Positions 10,904 to 21,690 of a stretch of DNA of 64,000 bases are shown here, piece by piece (within the stretch, counting starts at the first letter, position 1; every line of letters starts with the position of its first letter). Both the position numbers and the translations under genes were made by a program. Where the stretch lies: positions 1,845,023 to 1,909,022 of the forward strand of contig QANY01013250.1 of the NCBI GenBank assembly GCA_003255025.1, in the 5' to 3' direction. The notes beneath the pieces were generated by a model. The model saw only the letters and a list, made by a program, of their open reading frames with translations. It did not search any database and was not told the DNA's origin. This stretch comes from Datisca glomerata. Lineage: Eukaryota; Streptophyta; Magnoliopsida; Cucurbitales; Datiscaceae.

Positions 10904-12277
10904 TTACTTGGATCCCCTGAACTTGAAGCTAGGCCTACCAGGAGGTAAGAATCGAACTTCTTTTCGATAACAATCTATGTTGGCATAATTTGCAGCCAAC
11001 CAATCCATCCCTAGGATTACATCAAAATCATGCATCCCTAGGACTATAAGTCTAGCACACATAACATTATCTGCAATCATCACTGAACAACTCTCTATCA
11101 CCTTATTAGCTAGGAGGGTAGCTCCAGAAGACGTAGAAACACATAATTCAAAACCCAAAGGCACAACAGGCAATGATGCATGAGTTACAAATGAAGTAGA
11201 AATGAAAGAATGCGTGGATCCGGAATCAATCAATGTGAAAGCTGAATGTCCTAATACAAGTAATGTACCTGCCACAACTGCATCCGACTGCTCAGCTTCC
11301 TGGCGAGTTAATGCAAAAACGTTTCCTTTAGCTCTACCACCAACAACATCACTGGTGTGTCCATGAGCAAGCAGAGGGCACTGTCTAAGGTAATGTCCAG
11401 TCTTTTCACACTTAAAGCAAGCATTGATCGCCTTAAAACATTGACCAACATGATGCTTGTTACATGTAGCACATAAGGGATTTGATTTGATCATTTACCT
11501 TTTTGCATTGTGAGGACCCTGATGAGAATTCTATGATTTTCTCTTTCCATGAAATGATTGCTCTGACCGAGGTGGTGCACGTGGTGGAAGATTCTGTTCC
11601 ATCAGTAAAGATGCCTCGACCACCGCTGCGTAGGTGGTATGCTTAAGAAGTGATACTGAACCCTTAATCTCTGGACGCAGTCCTCTTTCAAAAGTTCGAG
11701 CCTTTCTTATCTCGTTATTCACATAGTGCATGGCGTACTTAGACAATTCTTCAAACTTCCGCTTGTATTCAGTTACACTCATAGCTCCTTGCGCAAGTCT
11801 GAGAAATTTGGCCTCCTTCTCTGTTCTGACCGTGATCGGAAAATATTTCTCAAGGAAAAGTTCCTTGAAACGATCCCATGCCACTAGATTACTGTCGATG
11901 TCATGAGTTCTCCGTATGAGCTCCCACCATTTCCAAGCCTCCCGTGTCAGCATAAATGTTGCGCAAACAACCATCTGAATCTCAGAACATGACATAAACT
12001 GGAAAATCTGCTCTAGTCTTGCGATCCATTCATTAGCTAGCAGTGGATAAGATGAATGGCCATCAAATTTAGGTGGATTTAGCCTCCTGAAGGCCTGTAT
12101 CAACTGTATGTCCACTGGTGTTTGCTGTGGTTGTTGTGCTTGTTGTGTCGGGCGAGCTGTCGCCGTCTGCCTTAACAATTCCAAGAACTCTTAAAACATC
12201 TCCACCATAGTTGCTGGAGGGTCAACAATAGGATTAATTGGTGCGTGACTGTTGTTGTTCCTTGTAGGGGGCGCCAT
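10904..12277 (-). pseudogene. Tekay-like gag and aspartic protease
   Basis: Probable gag start ATG at 12277 (MAPPTRNNN), followed by an early stop near 12192 and then a long frame (12184-11531) with the capsid signature WKWWELIRR, WDRFKELFLEKYFP and VTEYKRKFEELSKYA. Next, at about 11440-11395, is a zinc knuckle CFKCEKTGHYLRQCP (CX2CX4HX4C, complete). The aspartic protease active site TLIDSGSTHSFIS lies at about 11225, followed by VILGMDWLAANYANIDC. A stop and frame change near 11500 separate gag from the knuckle. Confidence 0.88.
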
Positions 12278-12482
12278 CGTACTGGTAACCATACAACCGA
12301 AGACTTACCAAAAGTCTAATTTTAACGCACAAAATAACATAAACGTAATCGAACGTGTCATAATGAATGTAAAGCATATCAACTGATTCTATAGTTAAAA
12401 CATATATATAACATGCGTACCTGACTTGTAAGATGATGGAGGAGCATACTTTTTACGTAGAAAAAGTCTACAGAATCTAAAA

Positions 12483-12499
12483 CCTTGGCTTTGATACCA
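12483..12499 (-). other. Primer-binding site (initiator-Met tRNA type)
   Basis: On the minus strand, just past the 5' LTR, TGGTATCAAAGCCAAGG closely matches the TGGTATCAGAGC motif complementary to the 3' end of plant initiator-Met tRNA, with two or three changes. Confidence 0.75.
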
Positions 12500-12502
12500 A
12501 AC

Positions 12503-13941
12503 TGTAACGCCCCGATTCCCGAGAATTAAACATGCTTGGAATTTCAAGATTTAAAAATTCTCCAATTCAATTAAAACCCTAATTTGAGAAAATCCTCAAA
12601 TTGGAAACCCTAATCTTGCCCTAATTTTTAACTTTAAATAGCGGAGCATAAAAATTATTTTAAAATAATATTAACTCATTAAACTGAAATAAATAATTTA
12701 TTAAACTTTAATAAGTGAAGCACGAAAATCTATATGACATGAAAGATTAAACATAAATATTAATAAATATATGAAATAACTGAAGTCAACTGAAGTCATA
12801 ATTAAACTTAGAAATTATAATCGTGCTTGCTATGACAGTCCCTTACTCCTGCTGCTCATTATCTTCTGCAACACAATCATCTATGTGGGGTGAGTATTAA
12901 AAATACTCAGTAAGTAAATTCACATACTAATGAGTTTCACATGACATAAATGTAAACATATAACTCATGCAAATTTATTTCACACGTTCACTGGTCACAT
13001 AAAATGCTTGTAACAACACATCGATTTCATGATTAACATGTAACTTGAACTTGTACTTATACTTGCTTGATCATAATCCAACTAGACATATCACTCGATT
13101 AACAACCTAACCAGAACTGTTTCACAATTTGAACTTGAACTTGTAACATGAACGTGATTATGACAGATTGAGTGTCCTGAAACTTGATGTCACTTAAGGT
13201 TATCTGAACCTCAAGGACGTTAACATGAACATAGTGACACCCAACTGTATAACTTGATAACATGACGTGAACAATCTGGTTATTTGATAACCAAGGGACA
13301 TGACTAAATCTACTTCTTGTTTACTTGTCACTTTTTTACTTGAATTAGTATTCATATTTCACGTTATCACATATACATAAGTAAGCATATAACTTGTTCA
13401 TGAACATAAACACATAACTACTATATGTATAACTCAAAATATAATCATACATAACATGGTAAATAATTTTATCATAATATGGAAAACAAATAAAATACTT
13501 GATCATAAGATTGAACATAAAGAAATAATAAAATAATTATATATTCTACACTTATAACATATGAACCAAATTATTATGTAAATCCACTTACCTGGATTCG
13601 CTACGAATTAAATTCAGCAACTAATGACCTGAAATCCAAGGATCCTAGATCACAACAAATTCATATAATATCTACAATTATTAAAATAACTAAGCGAGGT
13701 TGGAAACAGATGGAAACCACAACGGGTGAAATTATCAAATGGTTTAAAATGGTTCAACAAGGTTCGGGTGGTCTGAATTGGTTCGGTTCTGCTATTTTAG
13801 GCCGATTCGGTCTGGTCGGGTTGAACTGGTCTAGTCTGACCGAGTCGGTTCAATCCGGTCCTGTTTGACTGAACTGGTTCAGTCTGGTCTGGTCTGACTG
13901 AATCGGTTCAAAAGAAGGGAAAAAATAGAAAAGGAAGATGA

Positions 13942-13976
<35 letters not shown>

Positions 13977-14597
13977 GCAACAGGGGGACGGAGGAGAGAG
14001 AGAAATAGAACAGAGAGGGGGGAGGGAGACGGAGAAGAAGGAGAGAGAGAGACGCACAGAGAGGGGGAAGAGAGAGACAGAACAAGAGGGGAGAGAGAGA
14101 TAAAACAGAGAGGGGGGACGAAGGAGAGAGATAGAACAGAGAGGGGAAGGAGACGAAGAAGAGGGAGAGAGAGAGAGAGACACACCAAAAGGGGGAAAGG
14201 AGAGACAAAATAGAGAGGGGGAAAAGAGAGAGAGATAGAATAGAGAGGGGAAAAGAGAGAGAGACAGAACAGAGCGGGGAAGGAGATGAAGAAGAGGAAG
14301 AGAGAGACACACAAAGAGGGGAAGATAGAGAGACATAAATCATACCTTGATTAATGGAGAATAATTGATGAAGAAAAAACTAGATAAAGTAGAGATGTGA
14401 AATCATATAAAAAATGGAGAGAGTGTTGTAGGTGGTTACAAGGATTAACTTGAGATAACAAAAGAGAGATTTGGGGGAAAATGGTTAAGAGAGAACACAA
14501 ATGAAACAAATAGTGTGGCTCAGGGTGTAAGTGCATATATGGTGTGAGTGAGTTCTAAATTATAAAAATACCCTTTATTAAAAACTTGGGTATTACA
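12503..14597 (-). repeat. 5' LTR of the Tekay-like element
   Basis: About 2.1 kb, starting TGTAACGCCCCGATTCCCGA and ending GGGTATTACA. It is collinear with 5812-7951. It holds the promoter side of the element, but I could not pick a convincing TATA box. Confidence 0.92.
13939..14336 (+). repeat. Purine-rich GAGAG/GGGG tract in the LTR
   Basis: Counterpart of the tract in the other LTR; nearly all purine on the plus strand. Lengths of GA runs differ between the two copies, as expected for slippage after insertion. Confidence 0.85.
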
Positions 14598-16453
14598 AAT
14601 CATATGTTACATTTATTGTCAACAGAGAAAACATATATAATTAAGTGTATAGTATTTTTTAATTAGGTAAATCTTTTGACTATCATAATTCAAAAATATT
14701 CTCAATGTTAAGAGTAACACTTCTACTTTTTCCTACATCAACAAAAAAAAAATTTGACGTACGTGATTGTTTCCTAGTCTTTTATTATTAATTATAGTTC
14801 TGATTTCCTTAGTTTTTCTGTCTCTTCATGAATAAATAGCATTTATATCTATCACTTTGCATGGTCATTCCCTTACTATCAGTTAGCACACATGGTGTGT
14901 GCGGGACCAGTGGATTACATTGTTCCTTATTCACACTAGCATGAAGAACCATCTCAAGTTCATGAGAAATCAGGTCTTCTTGCGTCAATTTTTTGAATCA
15001 GATAAGTTTGTTCATACAATGTTAGCTTAGAAAAGCTATACCTGGCAGAAATTCTTGATATCCAAACTCTTGGCCTCCAATGCCTGGTGTGAATGACCTC
15101 TACTGCTGGACCCTACTAATAATGGGTAGTTTAATTAGTACTAGATGTGCTTAACAAGGCACTTATAATGCTGAGATAGTCTTGCAAGAGGTTAGTGTGT
15201 GGTTCCCCTAAATGTTCCTAAATGGAGTTTCATTACTTGGTTAGCCTTCGATAACAGACCTCCCACCATGGATAAAATAGCCGAATATAATCCTTACGTA
15301 AACAAAAACTGTGTTTTCTGCATAGATAATGCTGAGATAGTCTAGAAACTATTCTTGCAGAAGTTGTCAACAAGGGAGATATTGCATAATATCATCTATT
15401 TGAGTGGAATGTCCTTGCAAGGGGACTGATGGGGATAATATACATGTTGGTTGCTGTCAGTCACGAGTCTTAAAAACTATATTTAATTTAACATTTGTAT
15501 GTTTTGTGTACCTCATATGGATTGAAAGGAATTGTAGAGTGTGATCAAGGGGAAATATAGGGACATGCGGAATGTATCTTCCCTTATTATTACAGTGATT
15601 AGGGAACGATTATGGAACTTACACAACACAGTAAACCACACTAGAAAATTCTTTTTTGTTGGAAAATTGATCCCCACCTGTTTCTATATATTTTTGTGAG
15701 GAGGTAATCAGTGCACATTTTATCATGTAGATTGCCTGAAGGCTTGTTGCCTCCGGCTAATAAATCTCATTTTCTTTTATATCATTGGGGTATGCCCCTT
15801 GGATATACTTAAAACTTAAGTTTAGTTAACATATATATTTCTTTACCCCCCCCCAAAAAGAGAAAAGTTATACATTTGACATCTTTGGATGTCTGGAGTA
15901 TACTTTTTGTATTTTTCATAAAATTGGTATGAATATATTTCTTATATATATGGTTATGAGTGCCAAATGAAATTAAGCCTTTTTATTTACGTCCAACATG
16001 AAGAAGACAATAGTTGCATTATGTGGTTACTATGTGATACCATACAATATAGTAAAGAGGATGAAATAAAATATACGATTTTTTTTTTCATTTTTTATCT
16101 CTTCCCCATCTCTTTCTTTCTCTAGATACTAGTGATGTAATAGAAATGTTTTCAAGAATGGTTGAAAAAAATGGATTCTAGAAAGACTAATCTAAGATGT
16201 GAGAACTGAGAATCATACCAGCTAGTGTGAGAGGTGAGGGCGAAGCAAATCTGTTTTGTAGATCTTAATTGTTGAATGTAAAAACAACTATCATATATCT
16301 AATATACATTAAAACCAAAAAATAAAATAAGTCTTTCTTTTTAGTTTTTTGTTTGATCTAAGCCTTTAAAAATAAAAGAAACATCAGATGATCCATATAA
16401 GAGGAATAGTTTCACAGTACAACTCTTATATTATACATAGACTATTTTTATTT
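14598..16453. other. Spacer between the two gypsy elements
   Basis: About 1.86 kb, mostly AT-rich with no intact gene. A LINE fragment lies at about 15100-15290. The last bases, ACATG at 16454-16458, are the target duplication of the Tat element. Confidence 0.5.
15100..15290 (+). pseudogene. LINE reverse-transcriptase zinc-binding (zf-RVT) remnant
   Basis: At about 15214-15286 the plus strand reads VPKWSFITWLAFDNRPPTMD, which matches the plant L1-type zf-RVT pattern (P-K-x-x-x-F-x-W-L-A ... R-L-P-T-x-D). Upstream VWFP fits the usual lead-in. The rest of the LINE is not recognisable. Confidence 0.5.
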
Positions 16454-16458
16454 ACATG

Positions 16459-17489
16459 TGCAAATACAAGGTGTGACGTGGGTGAGTGCGAGAGTGGTCT
16501 AATATTTATCAAGTGACCGAAACAACGCCTGAGAACTTCGGACAAGACGCTGAGAGATGAAGAGGGAGCACTCCAAGCACTTAAGGGTTGTGACAAAATG
16601 CTTTCTCTCTAGAAATGAGTCTGTCTCTCTAAGATTTCTTTCTTCCTCTCTCAAATGAAGGAGAGGCCCTCCTTTTATAGGTGACAAAAAGGAGGGGAGA
16701 CCATTGCAACTAATCCCTTGATTAGTTACAAGTTCACCTATCCAAGCGCGTCACCTTAACTAATTAATCACGCTGAGGTGGACAAGAGGAGGATCTCACG
16801 TGTACCAATCAGATGACGCCATGCGGGTCTTTATGGAGTGACCATGATATAGGGAGAATACGCATAACCGATGGGGCTCAATGGCGATATTCACCCAAAG
16901 CCTCCTCTCAAAGGGACTTCTCAGGACCAAACCCCCTCCCCAAGGTGGGAGGGTAGCACATCCTCAATGTTCAAAGGGGCCATATTGAAAGAGGTATGCC
17001 CTCTCCAATATGACGTAACCTTGCCCCTAATCCTACCAGTCCACAGCCTCTCAAGCATTCCTAGGCAACCATACATCCACCCAAATCTTTGTCACTTAAC
17101 TCGGTGGTTTGTGATGTGATGACACGTTGTAATAGCATAGCGATACGTCTTGTTTGAAGTACGCCGTTGATGTCTTCGAGTTGTATTACGAAAGGGTAAT
17201 CTAGGTACCTCCATTGTACACTCATGAGGTGACATCCAATGGTGCTACCATGAGGGTAACACCTCATGGTGATGCCATGGGGACGACACCCCCATGGGTA
17301 CCTTAGTGGCGGCACCCCAAGGGGTGCACCTCAGCAGTGGCACCTCATAGTGCACCTCAGCAGCGACACTCTATGGTGCATCTCAGCGGCGACACTCCAT
17401 GGTGCATCCTTGGGGGAGACACTCTCGATACGCTGTAACAATTATATTTTGTAGGGAGTCAACGTTGAGGTCATCAACCCTCATGTACA
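16459..17489 (-). repeat. 3' LTR of the Tat element (uninterrupted copy)
   Basis: About 1.03 kb. It matches 30342-30908 plus 44267-44616. Relative to that copy it has about 25 extra bases near 16473-16498 and about 90 extra near 16567-16660. It includes the motif CCTCCTTTTATAGGTGACAA (TATA-like on the plus strand) and GC-rich short repeats near its end. Confidence 0.9.
17270..17425 (+). repeat. Short tandem repeats in the Tat LTR
   Basis: Units of about 28-32 bp built on GGCGACACTCCATGGTGCA, repeated about five times with drift. The other LTR shows the same array at about 44390-44540. Confidence 0.7.
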
Positions 17490-17503
17490 TTTAGTCCCCT
17501 GTG
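17490..17503 (-). other. Polypurine tract of the Tat element
   Basis: Minus strand reads ACAGGGGACTAAA directly against the LTR start TGTACATGAGGG, as expected for plus-strand priming. Confidence 0.65.
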
Positions 17504-17754
17504 CAAGCATAATGCAGAGAAATCATGATTGTACATAATCTCTTCAATGTAGCAATCATCGTATTATTAAGTCCTCGATCCTTTGATCGCCTCCACTACA
17601 TGATGTATGTGGGATGCATCGAGCCGATATGCCCAATGCGCCTTCTTTATATGATGTCTCTTTGTCCTTACGTTCGACGAACCTAGAAGAATTCCATGGG
17701 GGTCAAATTTTAAAAAAATTCAAATTTTTGGAATGTCGGTAGTCCCCTCTACAT

Positions 17755-17790
17755 TCTCCCCCTTTATAAATTCTCCCCCTTTATAAAGGG
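17755..17790 (+). promoter_or_regulatory. Twin TATA boxes for the antisense gene
   Basis: TTCTCCCCCTTTATAAA occurs twice in tandem (TATA at about 17764-17770 and 17782-17788) on the plus strand, opposite to gag-pol and just inside the 3' LTR. A possible 5' UTR intron (GTAACTTCCC... to ...TTTTCTAG, about 17935-18011) follows. The position suits a promoter driving the antisense reading frame downstream. Confidence 0.5.
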
Positions 17791-18159
17791 TTTCAACCCA
17801 TTTTAATCACCTCTTTATCCCCCTTTTATTAAAAGAGATCAAGGCTCATCCTTTTTACCCCTACAAATTTTGGCACTTTATCAAAGGAAGCAAGCTTTTT
17901 CAACGATTCTTCCTCTTCCTCATTGGATCTTAAGGTAACTTCCCCTCTCTCTTTTGTTCTTCTTTTGTGCTTCAATCTAGTTTGCTGTGATTTTTTCTTT
18001 TATTTTTCTAGAGTGACACCTTGACGGCGATCGAGTGCAGAGGGAGAGGGGAAGACCCACGAAGTTTTTTGAGCAAGTAAGAGAGGGGGTGTGAGATTGC
18101 AAGGGAGAGGGGCTTCAGAGAGTGTTTCAGATACTCGGGGGGAGAGAGACGTGGTGGGT

Positions 18160-18345
18160 CAGTGGTGGTGGGGAAGGGCTAGGTTAAGCGCGAGATGGGA
18201 TGGGTTCAGTGGCGGTTTGCTTGGGTGGGGGGAAGCACGACTGGACTTCACAGGTGTGGGCGGCTAGACTTCGTGGGTGTGGTGGGGCTACTCCAGTGGC
18301 GTTGAAGGGTGGGGGGGGGGGGGGTTNNGGGGGGGAGTTCAGCTG
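18160..18345 (+). other. G-rich stretch with unresolved bases
   Basis: Plus strand is very G-rich, ending in a run of about 14 G, TT, two N (18327-18328) and more G. Several G-runs are close enough for a G-quadruplex. The Ns show that sequencing failed here, so its true length is uncertain. Confidence 0.6.
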
Positions 18346-18800
18346 CATGTTCATCATGTCTCCCCTATAGGATGTTTGTAGTATGTTTCCCCCATAGGAA
18401 AGTTTTGAATTTTTTTGCCTTCGTTGATCATGTCTCTGCTATAGGATATTTGTAATGTGCTTCTCCCTCAGTAAAATTTTGAAATTTTGTTTGCCTCCGT
18501 CAGACATGCCTCCATTGAACGTGCCTCCCTATAGGGTGCTTGTAATGTTGTTCCCCCTTTAGGAAAATTTTGAAAATTTTACCTTCGTTGAACATGTCTC
18601 CGCTATAGGGTATTTGTAATGTGCTTCCCCCTTAGTAAAATTCTGATTTTTTTGCCTCTGTCAAACATGTCTCCATTGAACGTGCCTCCCCTATAGGGTG
18701 TTTGTAATGTACGTCCCCCTTTAGGAATTTTTTTCCGTCAGACATGCCTCCATTGAACATGCCTCCTCTGTAGGGTGTTTGTAATGTACTTCCCCCCTTT
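18345..18800 (+). repeat. Tandem array, about 80-90 bp units
   Basis: Five to six units share CATGTCTCC...TATAGG, GTGTTTGTAATGT, TTCCCCCTTTAGGAAAATTT and a TTTTGCCT(C/T)CGTC link. Units alternate between two variants. It sits in the presumed leader of the antisense gene. Confidence 0.75.
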
Positions 18801-18860
18801 ATTAAAATTTTGTATGTATCCATGTCTTTCGCTTGTAACATGTGTTCCTCTATTTTGCAG

Positions 18861-19960
18861 GTTTTTATTCATATCTGTGGTTTCTTCAAAGGTTGAGCTT
18901 ACTACGGGCAAAGGTGAGCCAGCTCCCCTAGTTCCACCCAAGCCATGGTCTTTGATGAAGCCTATAGCTGACCATATAATTAATGGCATATAGCAATTGA
19001 TTGAGAGACAGGTTAATTCTGGAGCCTTGATGGAGGAGGAGAATGAGCAGGTTGAGTTCCTTAAGCTTGAGCAAGTGCCATTCCTTGTGAATGCTCGTGG
19101 TATTTTGTGATCCCCCCCTATTGACTTGGGGAGTCATTGCATACTGGGGATTGGCTGGGAGGATTGGTATGCATACATACTTTCTGACTTTTAGTATGTC
19201 ACCTTGCTAAAGAGAGCTGAAGTTTTTGAAGCATTGGAGGTTGCGTCCAAAGTGTCGATCCAACGTGACACTACTCTAGTTCATACACTCATTCACCATT
19301 GGTGCATCTACTCACACAATTTCATTACTACTTGAAGGGACTTTTCCCCTACACTAAAGGATGTACATGTGTTGTTACGTCTTCCTATGTTGGTGATTAC
19401 AGTGTCCTCTTCAACACTATGGGGGCCTGAGATGCACATGGTGATTGATATTTTGAGGATGGTTTGCAGAATTCTTACAAGCCTTCTTCTGGCGGTAAAC
19501 GAGGGAAGAAGACCAACTTTTCTGGTTAGATGAGTCATTTCTTCAAGGACTATGATTCAAATATTAAGAAATCAGCAAGACATTTTCCAACGATGGCATG
19601 ATGTGTAAGAATATGGAGGTGGAGTTGACCGCATTCATATCGATGTGGCTGTTGAGATACATTTTCCTAGGTAAGAGACTAGTGATGATTTTTGAAACTA
19701 TCTTTTGCATTCGTTGTTATTCTATGCCTACTTAGTCAAACATTGTTCTCCTCAAACGTTGTAGGTACGTCGAGGAGATGATGAGTAAGCGTGTACTCCC
19801 AATGGCAGCCTTGTTGGAAATAGGGCAGAGGATTGTGCTCGGGCTCTTCGACAATCTTTACTACTTGCTCGATCGCTTCCACAATGATATAAAGAGGTCC
19901 ATGGGCAGGTATGAGGTCATGACCTATGTGGACTGCTCATTCTTGTAACTGTGTTGGAGG
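18861..19960 (+). pseudogene. Antisense gene of the Tat element: plant-mobile-domain-like N-terminal half
   Basis: Plus strand, opposite to gag-pol. After an acceptor (TATTTTGCAG, 18851-18860) come VEFLKLEQVPFLVNARGIL, LLKRAEVFEALEVASKVS, IQRDTTLVHTLIHHW and, past an in-frame TGA near 19335, DFSPTLKDVHVLLRLPML. This fits the plant mobile domain pattern (short W-containing lead, then TLxDVxxLxxLP). A clean intron at 19671-19764 (GTAAGAG...TTGTAG) joins IHFPR to YVEEMM, followed by VLPMAALLEIGQRI, LFDNLYYLLDRFHN and SMGRYEVMTYVDCSFL. The frame then ends without the rest of the domain. Several stops mean no product now. Extra antisense frames are known in Tat elements; the family call rests on remembered motifs. 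Confidence 0.55.
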
Positions 19961-20363
19961 CCACGAGAGTCACATCCAAGGAGCGTGCTGCCGCATCATC
20001 ACCTCCATCGTCTAACCAGCGGGGAAACCCCTTGTCGTCGTAATCAACCTACGCTCATTCATGTCAGTAGACCCCTGCATGGTGAAACGCAACATGTTTC
20101 CGATATGAAGTATTTCTCCACAATAACCAAACAAACGTATATTGGCAAGACATTTACAAATAAGCTAGACTACACTAACAAAGCATGCAATAAAGGTGTT
20201 ACCTCTACCCTAGCGTGGCAATCTTCCATGAGAGGAGACTCCTCTTCCTCTTTCAGTTGCATGATATCAAGAGGGGAAGTCGTAGAATTAGCTATGTCAT
20301 TTTCTGCCACTACAATGGTAGGAATGGCCCCTCGCTCGCTAGACGGAGACGAAAGGGGATAGT

Positions 20364-21690
20364 TACGCTAGCATCGGTGCTATGAAATCCTGCATATGGA
20401 AACATCAGTTTCAACTTAAACCAAGGGGAAATGTGCAAACATGGCACGAATGAACCAAGATAAATTTTGCACACACCTCGAGATATGCCTCCATGCTCTT
20501 TGAAACAACTGGTCGTTCCTTTCAGTCATTTCTACCACGGGATGAACCTCCCCGGTTGGGCCACGATGGAAGAAGGAAAATAACAATGTTATGAGAGTTA
20601 GATAGCAAAAAAATGAGAGAGAAGAATGAGAGGAAGATATGTATATACTAACGCCCTCGCCTTCTTGCCTTAGAATAACCCAGTTGAGGATGTTCCCTTC
20701 AATGTTGGCGCTGCCCTCTTCCTTTGTTACACTAATCGTGGGAGCTCATCCTCGCCACTAACTTGTCCTGAATTCCCTAGGGAACGCTGAAGCAATTACA
20801 AGTATCAATCATCTAGTTCATTATAAAGGTGCACAATGAATGGTAAATAAGAAAATATAAGTCTTCATAAAAAATGGACATACCGTCGAAGGTGACGACG
20901 GAGCACCGTAAGGAGGGTCTCTACTAAAGGCACTGGTGAGCCACCCCGTGGTTATCCCCTCGGCTACAGGCTTAGAATTTAGAGAAGTGCCAGCTTCAGG
21001 ATTGGTCTTCTTGCGAATGGTTCTGGCCGTCTCACTCTTAGTAGTAGGGCAACCTCGGCTGTAATAAAGACTCTAGACGTGCCTCCCTTATGCATCGCAC
21101 TTGAGGCCCAATGTGATGTCGCCCCTATAAACCATTGGGACATCTAACCTCTTTGGAGGAGACACTGAACTTCTGGTCCATCTCGACTTTTGACTCAGCC
21201 AAATACTTTGAGCTTTATTATTCGACGAGGCATGCGAGAAGCACGGGGGACGAGTAGATTTTGAGGATCAACATCCCATTAATCCCTATCACCTGTCCAT
21301 AGCGTCAATGCTTCCTTGCCCCGCACCCGCTCCAAGTTAAGAATGACGGTACCCTGGTCATAGGGGAACTAATGGGCAACCCGGTTACATTGATAGTGTG
21401 TCGACGTGAAATGGTTCCCATCCTGCCCATCCTCTAACTCCACCATTATGGGAAGAGTTAAAGGCGTCATGGTCGCCACCCGAAGCCTGTCAACACTAGA
21501 CCAACCAAGCACGTCCTCCCTGCTAAGTGTAATATGCATGTCCACCGTTCCCCAAAACATAGTACGGGCATAATCGATGCAACCATCCAAATAAGGATGA
21601 GGTTGGAAGTAGTTGTACACGACAATGTCTCGTGAAAAGTCAACACGAGTGGGTGTCTTGATCCCACACCAGGACTATGCGCGAGGTTGT
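20364..21690 (-). pseudogene. Antisense gene of the Tat element: central part, now in opposite orientation
   Basis: Minus strand. From about 21685 down: PRA, a stop, then SWCGIKTPTRVDF, YNYFQPHPYLDGCIDYARTM, VDRLRVATMTPLTLPIM and YQCNRVAHQFPYDQG (a stop replaces Q in one copy position), which looks like the HRVARQFG-DQ block that follows the mobile domain in transposon-borne proteins. Lower down are possible introns: 20787-20883 (GTATGTCC...GCTTCAG) and 20390-20476 (GTGTGTGC...TATGCAG). It lies opposite to the N-terminal half and to the C-terminal piece on either side, so an internal inversion is the simplest reading. The function cannot be stated. Confidence 0.42.

Larger units (their letters stand above)
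5812..14597 (-). mobile_element. Ty3/gypsy LTR retrotransposon, Tekay/Del-like, decayed
   Basis: A complete but inactive element of about 8.8 kb read on the minus strand. Both LTRs start TGTAA and end TTACA. The flanks AGTCA (5807-5811) and AATCA (14598-14602) form a 5-bp target duplication with one difference. Order in its own orientation: 5' LTR (12503-14597), primer site, gag, protease, reverse transcriptase, RNase H, integrase, chromodomain-like tail, polypurine tract, 3' LTR (5812-7951). RT before integrase gives Ty3/gypsy; the C-terminal phrase FHVSMLRKYV...DFEPLQV followed by an aromatic/acidic tail suggests a chromovirus of the Tekay/Del group. Coding parts carry stops, frameshifts and a deletion. 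Confidence 0.93.

Noticed and set aside
16482..16490. Left Tat LTR start at TGCGAGAG (16487)
   Set aside because: The flank there (GTGAG) does not match the other side, whereas starting at 16459 gives matching LTR ends and a perfect ACATG duplication.
19985..20362. 125-residue plus-strand protein in the Tat element
   Set aside because: Overlaps the minus-strand exons of the antisense gene. No motif, and composition typical of a shadow frame.
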